Of a stretch of DNA of 64,000 nucleotides, positions 43,027 through 51,278 are shown one piece after another; within the stretch, counting starts at the first letter, position 1; every line of letters begins with the position of its first letter. This DNA is from CAVSUR01 sp963846005 (GTDB lineage: Bacteria; Actinomycetota; Actinomycetes; Streptosporangiales; Streptosporangiaceae). Under the pieces are notes generated by a model. It had not been told where the DNA came from and made no database searches. It was given only the letters and a program-made list of their open reading frames with translations. The position numbers were made by a program, and so were the translations under genes. The stretch covers positions 992,001-1,056,000 of the forward strand of contig CAWJUH010000001.1 in the NCBI GenBank assembly GCA_963846005.1, read 5' to 3'.

Positions 43027-43124
43027 CGCCCGGGTGCGCTGCGCGGCGGGCAGGTTTACTTCCGGCGGCGCGCGGTTAGTCAAGTCCCGGCCGGCGCAGG
43101 CCCGCCAGCTACGAGGGGATCAGC

Positions 43125-43511
43125 ATGAACTTGCGCGCCAACTGGCCCGCCCGCGCCGTCGCGGTGGTCACGATCGGGTACAGCACCGCGATGACGATCG
43201 CGCCGAAGGTGCTGGCCAAGCCGTGCGGGCTGACCGGGCCGGACGGCTCGGTGCCCGAGGAGGTGGCCGGGCTCATCCGCTCGATCGGGGTGCGGGACGT
43301 GGCGCTTGCCGTCGCCCTGGCGCTCGCCCCGGCGGGTTACCCGCTGCGGCTGCTCACCGCGGCCCGGGTCGTCAGCGACGGCGCGGACGCGATCTGGTTC
43401 TCCCGGCTGGTCAGCGGCGCGCCGATGAAGCTCAAGGTGGCCGGGGTGGCGGGCGGCTGGGCGCTGCTGGAGGCACTGGCCGGGTTGCCGGGCGGAGCCG
43501 CCGGTGCCTGA
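43125..43511 (+). CDS. Small membrane protein, unknown function
   Basis: 128 aa, about four hydrophobic segments (AVAVVTIGYSTAMTIAP, GVRDVALAVALALAPAG, LLTAARVVSDGADAIWF, KVAGVAGGWALLEALAG). It resembles DUF4267-type small membrane proteins, tentatively. AGGGGA about 7 nt before the ATG. It is followed 21 bp later by the DUF1295 gene on the same strand, so likely co-transcribed. Confidence 0.65.
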   Translation: MNLRANWPARAVAVVTIGYSTAMTIAPKVLAKPCGLTGPDGSVPEEVAGLIRSIGVRDVALAVALALAPAGYPLRLLTAARVVSDGADAIWFSRLVSGAPMKLKVAGVAGGWALLEALAGLPGGAAGA

Positions 43512-43532
43512 CCCGGCGCGGGCGGCCCGGCG

Positions 43533-44354
43533 GTGAGCGCGCCGGTGTGGGCGGCCATCGGCTGGAGCATGGCCTGGGCCGGAGTGTGCTGCCTGGCCTG
43601 GGCGCTGGCCGGGTTCACGCTGGCCCGGCTGCTCGGGCGCAACAACATCGTCGACACGCTGTGGGGCCTCGGCCCCGGCCTGATCGCGGTGGCCGACGCG
43701 ATCGCGATGAGCAGCTACGGCAGCGGCGACCCGGTGCGCCGCGGACTGCTGCTGTTCTGCGTGCTGGTGTGGGGCATCCGGCTGGCGGTGCACGTCGGGC
43801 GGCGCAGCGCGGGCAAGGGCGAGGACCCGAGATACGCCGACCTGATAGCCAAGGGCGGCGGCAGCCCGGTGCTGCGCGCGATCGTGCTCATCTTCACGGC
43901 CCAGGCCGTGACGCTGTTCATCATCTCGCTGCCGGTGCAGGCCGGGATGGCCGTGCCGGGCGGCGTGGGCTGGCTGGGCTGGGCCGGGCTGGCGGTGTGG
44001 GCGGTCGGGTTCGGCTTCGAGGCGATCGGCGATGTGCAGATGGAGCGGTTCAAGGCCGATCCGGCGCACAAGGGCCAGATCGCCGACATCGGGCTGTGGC
44101 GCTACACCCGGCACCCCAACTACTTCGGCGACGCGACGGCCTGGTTCGGCATCTTCCTGATCGCCGCCGAGCGGTGGCCCGGGGTGCTGACGATCATCGG
44201 GCCGGCGCTGATGACCTACCTGCTCAGCCAGGGCACGGGCAAGCGGCTGCTGGAGCGGTCCATGGCGCAGCGCCCGGGCTACCGCGAGTACATGAAGCGG
44301 ACCAGCGGGTTCTTCCCGCTGCCGCCGGGGCTGCGGCAGCGGTTCAGCCGCTGA
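43533..44354 (+). CDS. DUF1295 family membrane protein (steroid-reductase/ICMT-like)
   Basis: 273 aa, six to seven transmembrane segments. The C-terminal GLWRYTRHPNYFGDATAWFG motif is shared by DUF1295, 3-oxo-5-alpha-steroid 4-dehydrogenase and isoprenylcysteine methyltransferase families. RNNIVDTLWGLG near the N-terminus is a DUF1295 hallmark. Probably a membrane reductase or methyltransferase, reaction unknown. GTG start overlapping a weak ribosome site. Confidence 0.82.
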   Translation: MSAPVWAAIGWSMAWAGVCCLAWALAGFTLARLLGRNNIVDTLWGLGPGLIAVADAIAMSSYGSGDPVRRGLLLFCVLVWGIRLAVHVGRRSAGKGEDPRYADLIAKGGGSPVLRAIVLIFTAQAVTLFIISLPVQAGMAVPGGVGWLGWAGLAVWAVGFGFEAIGDVQMERFKADPAHKGQIADIGLWRYTRHPNYFGDATAWFGIFLIAAERWPGVLTIIGPALMTYLLSQGTGKRLLERSMAQRPGYREYMKRTSGFFPLPPGLRQRFSR

Positions 44355-44358
44355 CCGG

Positions 44359-45162
44359 CTACAGGTCCAGGTCGACCACCACGGGGGCATGGTCGCTCGG
44401 CCCCTTGCCCTTGCGGGCCTCGCGGTCGATCCACGCGTCAGTCACCGCGCCGGCCAGCGCGGGGTTGGCGTACACCAGGTCGATCCGCATGCCCATGCCC
44501 TTGTGGAACGACCCGGCCCGGTAGTCCCAGTAGGTGAACGGCTCGCCCTTGGCGATGCGCGGCAGCAGATCGGTGAGCCCGCTGTCGCGCAGCGCGGCCA
44601 GCTCGGCCCGCTCGGCCGGGGTGACGTGGGTGGAGCCGGCGAACGCCGCCGGGTCCCACACGTCACTGTCGGCGGGGGCGATGTTGAAGTCGCCCATGAG
44701 CGCAAAGGGCCTGCCGCCGGCCGTGTCGGTGGCGGCCGCTGCGCGCAGCGCCGCGAGCCAGCGCAGCTTGTAGGCGTAGTGCGGGTCGCCAGGGGCCCGG
44801 CCGTTGGGCACGTAGACCGAGCGGACCCGGACCGGACCGCAGGTCGCGGCCAGGCTGCGGGCCTCCAGCGTGCCCGGGTCCGGGAAGCCGGGGTCGCCGG
44901 GCAGGCCGGGCTCGACGTCCTCAAGCCCGGCCCGGGACAGCACCGCCACCCCGTTCCAGCGGCCCTCGCCGTGGTGGGCCACCTGGTAGCCGAGCGGGGT
45001 GACCGAGCCGGCCGGGAAGGCGCCGTCGGCGACCTTGGTCTCCTGCAGGCACACCACATCCGGGGCGGCCTGCTCCAGCCATTCGGTCAGCCGGGGCAGC
45101 CGGGCCAGCACCGAGTTCACGTTCCAGGTAGCGATCCGCACCCCGTCATCCAACCAGGTCAT
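44359..45162 (-). CDS. xthA: Exodeoxyribonuclease III
   Basis: AP endonuclease/3'-5' exonuclease of base excision repair, 267 aa. Motifs: RIATWNVNSVLARLPRL, CLQETKV (catalytic Glu), RSVYVPNGR, GDFNIAPADSDV (Asp-Asn) and the C-terminal SDHAPVVVDL (His). The start ATG at 45162 gives a short extension before the conserved RIATWNVN. Convergent with the DUF1295 gene, 4 bp apart. Confidence 0.92.
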   Translation of the reverse strand: MTWLDDGVRIATWNVNSVLARLPRLTEWLEQAAPDVVCLQETKVADGAFPAGSVTPLGYQVAHHGEGRWNGVAVLSRAGLEDVEPGLPGDPGFPDPGTLEARSLAATCGPVRVRSVYVPNGRAPGDPHYAYKLRWLAALRAAAATDTAGGRPFALMGDFNIAPADSDVWDPAAFAGSTHVTPAERAELAALRDSGLTDLLPRIAKGEPFTYWDYRAGSFHKGMGMRIDLVYANPALAGAVTDAWIDREARKGKGPSDHAPVVVDLDL

Positions 45163-45207
45163 CCCGCCAGCCCGGCCCGGCCGGCCAGGCCGGTGCCCGG
45201 CGGGCGG

Positions 45208-45435
45208 TCAGGAGCCCTGGGGGCTGGTGCCGGCCCGGCGCAGCTGGACACTGATCAGGCTCAGGTCCTCGTCGGCCTCGATGGCGCGCAGCAGCGCGAT
45301 GGCCTGGGCTTCCTCGGCGACCTCCTGCTGCTGGGTGCCGGCGCCCGCGGCCCGCCAGGTGATCACGGCGATGGTGCTGCTGTCGCCCCAGCCCGCGATC
45401 CGCGGGGCGTCCTCGCCGCCGGTGATCTCGATCAT
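45208..45435 (-). CDS. Small hypothetical protein
   Basis: 75 aa, unrecognised: MIEITGGEDAPRIAGW, then a polar segment and EEAQAIALLRAIEADEDLSLISVQLRRAG. Soluble, acidic. GGAG lies 4 nt before the ATG. The upstream in-frame extension (Arg/Pro-rich) is not counted. It is 45 bp ahead of xthA on the same strand and may be co-transcribed. It looks like a small ACT- or domain-fragment-like alpha/beta protein, but I do not assign it. Confidence 0.55.
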   Translation of the reverse strand: MIEITGGEDAPRIAGWGDSSTIAVITWRAAGAGTQQQEVAEEAQAIALLRAIEADEDLSLISVQLRRAGTSPQGS

Positions 45436-45677
45436 GGTCTCCGGTCCCTGCAGGGCACCGGGGTCGGATGGCTCAGCCAACGGATGCTCCTCCCTGGTCG
45501 CAGGCCTTGCGGGCCTACCCCGGGCGCGGGCCGGCAAACGGCGCGGCGGGCTGGGCGGCGAACCAGGCGATGGTGCGGCGCAGGCCCGGCCGGACCAGGC
45601 CCATTCGCGTCCTGCCGTCCCCTGGTAATCGTCCCCGTCAGGGTTCCGGCCTGCTGCTGGCGGGCAGGCCCGGGCCG

Positions 45678-47038
45678 TTACCCGGCCGGGGCGGCCGGGC
45701 GGCCGACGGCCCGGTAGTCCCAGCCGGCTGCCGCCCAGCGGCGCGCGTCCAGGACGTGCCGGCCGTCGATGACCGCGCGCCGGGCGACCGCCTTGCCGAT
45801 CACCTCGGGGTCCAGGTCGGCGAACTCGGCCCAGTCGGTGAGCACCAGCAGCACCCGGGCGTCGGCGGCCGCGCTCAGCGCGGACGTGGCGAAGCCCAGC
45901 CCGGGGTAGTCGCGGGCGGCCCGGGCCGAGGCGACCGGATCGTAGACCGTGACCTGCGCGCCGAGCCGGGCCAGCGCGTCGGCGACGGCCAGGGCCGGCG
46001 ATTCGCGGATGTCATCGGAGCCGCCCTTGAACGCCGCGCCCAGCACCCCGACCGGCGCGCCGGCCAGCGAGCCTGCCGCCGGCCCCCGCCCGGCGAATCC
46101 GCGGCCGCCGGTCCCGCGGCCGCCAGCCCGGCGGCCAGGACCACGACCGCGTCCCTGGCCCGGTCGTTGGCCGCGGCCACCTCCCGCAGGAACGACAGCG
46201 GCTCGGCGGCGCCGAGCTCGCCGGCCCGGGCCAGGAAGGCGCGCAGGTCCTTCGGCAGGCAGCCGCCGCCGAAGCCGATGCCCGGCCGCAGGCTGCCCGG
46301 CCCGATGCGCGGATCGTGGCCGAGCACGTCGGCCAGCTTGAGCACGTCGGCGCCGGCCGCCTGGCACACCTCGGCCATGGCGTTGATGAAAGAGATCTTG
46401 GTGGCCAGGAAGGCGTTCGCGGCGGTCTTGGCCAGCTCGGCCGTCGCGAAGTCGGTGACGAGGAACGGGACGCCGTCAGCCACCGGCCGGGCGTACACCC
46501 GGCGCAGCAGCGCCTCCGCGGCCGCGCTGCGCACGCCCGCCACGATCCGGTCGGGGCGCAGCGTGTCGGCCACCGCGTGCCCCTCGCGCAGGAACTCGGG
46601 GTTCCAGGCCAGCTCGGCGCGCGGCCCGGCCGGGGCGGCCGCGGCCAGCCGGCCCGCCAGCACCTCCGCGGTGCCGACCGGCCCGGTCGACTTGCCGACC
46701 ACCAGGCACGGCCGGTCCAGCCGCGGCGCGAGCTCGCCGACGCACCGCAGCAGCTGGGATACATCCGCCTCCGGGCGGCCGGGAAGCTGCGGGGTGCCGA
46801 CGCAGACGAAGTGCAGGTCGCCGAAGGCCGCGGCCTCGGCGTAGGAGGTGCCGAACCGCAGCCGCCCGGCCGCCAGCCCGCGGTCCAGCAGCGGCCCGAG
46901 ATCAGGCTCCCAGAAGGGCAGCCGGCCGGCGCTCAGCGCCGCGATCTGCCGGGCGTCGATGTCGACGCCCAGCACCTCGAAGCCCAGCTCGGCCAGGCAG
47001 GCCGCGTGCACGGCACCGAGGTAGCCGGTGCCGAGCAC
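45678..47038 (-). pseudogene. ugd: UDP-glucose 6-dehydrogenase, frameshifted
   Basis: Oxidises UDP-glucose to UDP-glucuronate for surface polysaccharides. The first frame has the Rossmann motif GTGYLGAVHAACLAELG, KSTGPVGTAE, EFLREGHAV, and the catalytic GFGGGCLPKDL (Cys). The second frame has GVLGAAFKGGSDDIRESPAL and the C-terminal UDP-binding region (WAEFADLD, VIDGRHVLD). The change falls in a five-G run (complement of about 46080-46085); removing one G gives a seamless join, so a sequencing indel is likely. The start is uncertain: GTG at 47038 begins VLGTGYLG, while the frame is open upstream through RRIT with no better start codon. Confidence 0.8.
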
Positions 47039-47067
47039 AGTGATGCGGCGCAGCGCCCGCGCGCCGG

Positions 47068-47145
47068 TCAGCGGGAGATCCCCGGTGGCAGCAGCGGCCG
47101 GCCGCTGGGCCCGCGCCGGGCGCCGGTGAAGTCGCGTTTGCGCAT
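47068..47145 (-). CDS. Possible 25-codon leader ORF before ugd
   Basis: ATG...TGA reading frame of 25 codons, rich in Arg/Pro/Gly (begins MRKRDFTGARRG), ending 29 nt before the ugd GTG. AGGTGA sits 2 nt before its ATG and a TAACCT -10-like box is nearby. Nearly all third positions are G/C, but so is the background, so this is weak evidence for a real peptide or attenuator. Confidence 0.25.
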   Translation of the reverse strand: MRKRDFTGARRGPSGRPLLPPGISR

Positions 47146-47288
47146 TTCACCTAGGTTAGCGACTGGCGGCAGGCGGCGACAGCGGACCGGCTGCCGACCG
47201 CGGCGGTCATTTCGCCCGCATGAAATCGGCGGAGCCGGTTAGTGCTCAGTTGTTGCCTGCATCACTGAGCCTGACGCGGAGCCTGCTA

Positions 47289-47759
47289 ATGGAATCCGAC
47301 CCGTCCCGGCTCGCCGCAGGGCCGGCTGACGAAGCAGCCGCCGTCGCGGACCGGGGTCTGACGATACTGGTCGAGGCCTGGGAACGGGCCGTCGATCAGC
47401 TCGGCGCCGCGCTGCCCACTGCGCAGCTGCGGGCGCTGCTGGTGATCAACCGCTCGGACCAGCTCAACCTGGGCGCGCTGGCCAGCGTGCTCGGCACCTC
47501 GGTGTCGGCGGCCAGCCGGCTGTGCGACCGGCTGGTGCTGGCCGATCTGGTCACCCGCGAGCGCGCGCAGACCAGCAGGCGGGAGATCGCGCTGAATATG
47601 ACCGACTCCGGCCGGCGGCTGGTGAACTGGGTCACCGGGCAGCGGCAGGCCGCCATGTCACTGCTACTGGACTCGATGAGCCCGCAGGGACGCGACGCGC
47701 TGGTGAGCGGGCTGCGCGAGCTGGCGGCGCATCAGCGGAAGCGGGCCGCCGGGCCGTGA
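47289..47759 (+). CDS. MarR-family regulator
   Basis: 156 aa. wHTH: LNLGALASVLGTSVSAASRLCDRLVLADLV and the wing RERAQTSRREIALNMT, then a long C-terminal dimerisation helix. ATG with GGAG 7 nt upstream; the ATG at 47220 is in frame but lacks a ribosome site. Followed 196 bp later by a STAS-domain protein on the same strand; such pairs could form a stress-signalling unit. Confidence 0.8.
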   Translation: MESDPSRLAAGPADEAAAVADRGLTILVEAWERAVDQLGAALPTAQLRALLVINRSDQLNLGALASVLGTSVSAASRLCDRLVLADLVTRERAQTSRREIALNMTDSGRRLVNWVTGQRQAAMSLLLDSMSPQGRDALVSGLRELAAHQRKRAAGP

Positions 47760-47955
47760 CCGACCCGGCCCGGCCGGCTGGCGCGGCCGCAGGGCGGGGA
47801 CGGGCACGACCGCGCGGTTCGCATTGCCAGCAGGCCCGCACGCCGCGATAATTTCCCCGGCCGGGCCGGCCAGCGGAATACCCGGCCCGGCCCGGTGGCC
47901 CGCGCCAGGTCCGCGGGCGCAGGCCAGGACCGAATCTCGTGGCACGGAGTGAGAC

Positions 47956-48390
47956 GTGGGCGGTGCATCCGGCGGTGGCAGCCACCGTGCTGCCTACGAC
48001 GACGGCAGCCTGCGGATCACGCTACTGCCCGCGCCGGGATCGGTCGCGCTGGCCGGCGAGGTCGACGAGGACAATTGTCCCGGCATGGCGACGGCGCTGG
48101 AGCAGCTGGCGGCGGGCGCGGCCGAGCTGCGCATCGACCTGGCCCGGCTGGCCTTCTGCGACCTGGCCGGGCTGCGCGTCCTGGTCGGGCTGACCACGCC
48201 GGGGGCAGCACCAGCCGGGGCGGGACCCGGCGGGACGGGACCCGGCGATTCCGTCCCGGCCGCGAACGGCACCGACGGCAGGCAGGTGGTGCTGGATCAG
48301 GTGCCGCGGCACCTGACCGCGCTGCTGGGCATCCTCGGCTGGGACGAAACCCCGGGCCTGCGGGTCATTGCCGCCGGCGAGGCAGGCTGA
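47956..48390 (+). CDS. STAS-domain protein (anti-sigma antagonist-like) lacking the phospho-Ser
   Basis: 144 aa, one STAS domain: SVALAGEVDEDNCPGMATALEQL, IDLARLAFCDLAGLRVLVGL. In anti-sigma-factor antagonists the conserved loop is D-x-S-G with a phosphorylated Ser; here it is D-L-A-G, so this protein cannot be switched off by that route. A Gly/Pro/Ala insert (~25 residues) interrupts the domain before the last helix. GTG start with GGAGTGA 3-4 nt upstream. Confidence 0.75.
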   Translation: MGGASGGGSHRAAYDDGSLRITLLPAPGSVALAGEVDEDNCPGMATALEQLAAGAAELRIDLARLAFCDLAGLRVLVGLTTPGAAPAGAGPGGTGPGDSVPAANGTDGRQVVLDQVPRHLTALLGILGWDETPGLRVIAAGEAG

Positions 48391-48401
48391 CCGGCCGCCC
48401 G

Positions 48402-48491
48402 GGCCCGGGAGCGCCGGCCGCCCAGGGCCCGGGAGCGCCGGCCGCCCAGGGCCCGGGAGCGCCGGCCGCCCAGGGTCCGGGAGCGCCGGCG
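48402..48491. repeat. 24-bp GC-rich tandem repeat, 3.7 copies
   Basis: Units begin at 48402, 48426, 48450 and 48474 (GGCCCGGGAGCGCCGG core). They fill the gap between the convergent STAS and carbonic-anhydrase-like genes; each unit is partly self-complementary. Confidence 0.8.
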
Positions 48492-48492
48492 C

Positions 48493-49050
48493 TCAGGCCG
48501 GGGGCACCGGCCGGACGCCGGCCGCGTGCCGGCGGGCGGATCCCGGCCGGCCGCGTGCGGCGGCGAGATCCCGGTAGCGCTGCGGGTTGGCCGCCACCCA
48601 CTGCCCGGCGCGGCCGCCGACCGGGCCGGTGACCCGGGCCGGCACGCCCGCGGCCAGCATCCCGTCCGGCACCTCCAGGCCGGGCGGCACCGTCGCGCCC
48701 GCCGCGACCAGCGCGCGGGCGCCGATCCGGGCGCCGTCCAGCACGGTCGCCCCGTTGCCGATCAGGGCCTCGTCCCCGAGCACGGCGCCGTGCACCACGC
48801 ACAAATGCCCGACCGTCGCGCCGGCGCCGATCTCGGTCACCGGGTCGCGGTCGCCGTGCAGCACCGAGCCGTCCTGGACATTGGCGCCGCGGCGGACCAC
48901 GATCGTGCCGAAGTCGGCCCGCAGCACGGCGCCGTACCAGATCGATGCCTCCGCCTCGACCTGTACGTCCCCGACCAGGGTGGCGGTCGGCGCGATCCAC
49001 GCCGCCGGGCTGACCTGCGGCGCCCGGCCCTCGAAGGCGAATAGCGGCAT
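48493..49050 (-). CDS. Gamma-carbonic anhydrase-like hexapeptide protein
   Basis: 185 aa, left-handed beta-helix with hexapeptide repeats (ATLVGDVQVEAEASIWYGAVLRAD). The three zinc His of gamma-carbonic anhydrases appear in GSVLHGDRD, TVGHLCVVHGAVLG. Members (YrdA/CaiE group) are often inactive or of unknown substrate. The ATG at 49050 is chosen because it begins MPLFAFEGRAPQVSP; the longer open frame is antisense-like. The C-terminal ~25 residues are low-complexity. Confidence 0.82.
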   Translation of the reverse strand: MPLFAFEGRAPQVSPAAWIAPTATLVGDVQVEAEASIWYGAVLRADFGTIVVRRGANVQDGSVLHGDRDPVTEIGAGATVGHLCVVHGAVLGDEALIGNGATVLDGARIGARALVAAGATVPPGLEVPDGMLAAGVPARVTGPVGGRAGQWVAANPQRYRDLAAARGRPGSARRHAAGVRPVPPA

Positions 49051-49192
49051 CGGTCCATGATGCACCGCCCGCCCGCCGGGCCCGGCCGGGACCCGGCTCG
49101 CGGCAGCACGATCAGGGACGTGAGGCCCCGCCTGCCCGGCCGCCGGGCCTATTCCGCAGCCGGCATCACGCAGGCCGGGTGAATGGCGGGCA

Positions 49193-50898
49193 TCAGGGCG
49201 CCGGGCGGGCCGGCCGGCGGCGGCGCCCCGCGGCCGCGCGCTCCCAGCAGGCGGCCAGGCCCAGGGCGCCGGCCGGGACCAGCGTGACCAGGGCCGGCAG
49301 CTGGTAACGCCAGGAAAATTCGTAAATATCGGAGGCCAGGAGCACGGCCGCCGAGGACACGAACAGCAGCAGGCAGGCCCGCGCCAGGTCGCGGCCGGCC
49401 GGGCTGATGCGGCGGCTGAGCGCCAGCAGCGACCCGGCCACGGCCGCCAGGGCCGCGACGGCCAGCACCGGGCCCGGGGTGTAGCCGCCACCGAGCTGGT
49501 AGCCGCGCAGGAACGCGGCCGCCGGGCGGCTCACCCGGACCGGCCCGCCGTAGCGCGCAGCCAGCGGGGCGTAGTGCCAGGCCGGGCGGCCCGGCTGCTT
49601 GAGGCCGATGATGATGAACCCGCCGGACCCGATCGTGACCACGGGCTTCTGCGCAGGGTAGCCGCGCTGGAACTGCCAGCGCGTGACCGGCAGCACGCCC
49701 GGCGCGGTCGAGCGGCTGACGGCGAACAGGCGGACCGAATCGCCGGCCACCGAGCGCAGCACCCGCAGCGGCTGCTGCCGCTCCACGGCCGCGTCGAACA
49801 CCGAGACCAGCTGCGGCCGGCTCTTCCGGCAGGGACCGGCGCGCTGTGCAGCGGCGACCGGGAATCGTGGTCAAGGAAGTCGATGCCCCTCGACTGCTGG
49901 GCGGCGGTGGGGCAGACCGCCCGGACGGCGGGCGGCAGCCGGAGCGTCGCGCAGTCGGCGGCCTCGGCGAGCCGCCCGGAGACCGGGCTGCCGGCCGCCA
50001 GGGCGAACTGCCCGGTCTGCGCGGCCGAGACGGCGCAGTACGCCAGGATCGGCGCGGCGAACGCGGCCGCCAGGGCGACCAGCGCGGCGGCGGCCCGGCT
50101 CAGGGTGCGCCGGCCGGACGGCCAGGCCGCGAGCACCAGGTAGAGCGCCGCGGGCACGATCAGCACCTCGCCGACCTGGCGTACGGTGGCCGAGGCGCCG
50201 AGGATCAGCCCGGCCGCGATGACGGCCGGGAAGGTGACCTTGCGCCGCCAGGCCAGCACGGCCAGGCCGGCCGTGAGCATGGCCTCGAACCAGATATCGG
50301 GCATGATCGTCTGCTCGATCTGCAGCTGGTAGGCGTCCAGCAGCAGCGGGGCCATGGCGAGCGCGGCCAGCCAGCGGGACGCGCCGCGGCGCAGCAGCAG
50401 CGCGTACAGCACTACCGCGATGGCCAGGCCGAGCAGGTGCTGCACGGCGGTGACGCCGTCAAGGCCGCCGACGGCCAGCAGCGGCCGCAAGATCACGGCG
50501 TAGCCGAGCGGGTCGGTGCCCGGCCACAAATGGAACAGGTATTTCAGCGAGTCGATGTACAGCAGCGCCGGGCGGTAGGCGACCTGGGCCGTGATCCGCA
50601 GCGCCAGCCCCGCGGCGAGCAGCAGCGCGGCCGGCCAGTGCCGGGCCGCCAGCGCCGCGGCCCCGCGGCGGGCCCGGGCCAGCCGGGGCGGGGAAGCACT
50701 TCCCGCGGGCGATGCCGGGGCGTGATCCCGGACGGGCGGGGCCGGGGGGAGATCCCGGGCGGGCGGGGCCGGGGCGAGATCCCGGGCGAGCGGGGCCGGG
50801 GCGAGATCCCGGGCGAGCGGGGCCGGGGCGAGATCCCGGGCGAGCGGGGCCGCAGCTTCGGCCCCGGTCCCGGCCGCCTCGCTGACCCGCTGCACCAT
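49193..50898 (-). pseudogene. GT-C-like polytopic membrane protein, frameshifted
   Basis: About 565 residues if repaired, with ten or more transmembrane segments. The YIDSLKYLFHLWPGTDPLGY loop after helix 1 and RQVGEVLIVPAALYL resemble lipid-linked GT-C glycosyltransferases (ArnT/mannosyltransferase group), so it probably transfers sugars on the outer face of the membrane. The first frame ends usefully at about HSAPVPAG (near 49830) and the second continues RKSRPQLVSVFDAAV; one base seems to be missing. The N-terminal cytoplasmic tail contains four 9-residue repeats. Near ugd, so polysaccharide synthesis is plausible. Confidence 0.65.
50749..50856 (-). repeat. Four 27-bp tandem repeats in the GT-C gene 5' end
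   Basis: GAGATCCCGGGC-marked units begin at 50749, 50776, 50803 and 50830, exactly 27 bp apart, encoding PLARDLAPA-type repeats. Confidence 0.8.
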
Positions 50899-51278
50899 GA
50901 CGCTCCGCCCTGCATCCGGTCCCGTGACCCGGGCCCGTAACCTGCCGAAAGCGACCGCTATTTCGCGAGTGTGTCCGGTTCTGGCCGCTCGATGATCCTG
51001 TTCCAGAATATTCGAGACTAAGAGGACCTAGATAGTGGCAGGGGGCAGAGCGGGCGATTGCGCGCCGTCGGCCCGGGTAGCCGCCCAGCTGTTCTACCCT
51101 TCGGAAGGTCAGGGCTGCGGTTCGCGGTCCGTCGCGAGGGCGCGGCCGCGAGTAATCTTGCTGCCGGACCGGGGCACCGGGCCGGGGCCCGCGGCGGTAA
51201 CCGGCGGCGCCATTACTGCGTCATAACAAGGGCCAGGACCGGCCGGACGCCGCCGGCCAGGCGGTTCACGTCACTTTC
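50899..51278. other. 380-bp divergent intergenic region
   Basis: Less GC-rich around 50940-51035 (TGATCCTGTTCCAGAATATTCGAG-type sequence, given here only in part), consistent with promoters for the divergent GT-C and phosphodiester glycosidase genes. A 63-codon frame from GTG 51035 with AAGAGGA upstream is not protein-like. No clear operator found. Confidence 0.5.

Noticed and set aside
51035..51226. 63-codon frame with AAGAGGA before a GTG
   Set aside because: Gly/Arg/Ala-rich, no hydrophobic or domain pattern, in a divergent promoter gap; the ribosome-site match alone is weak.
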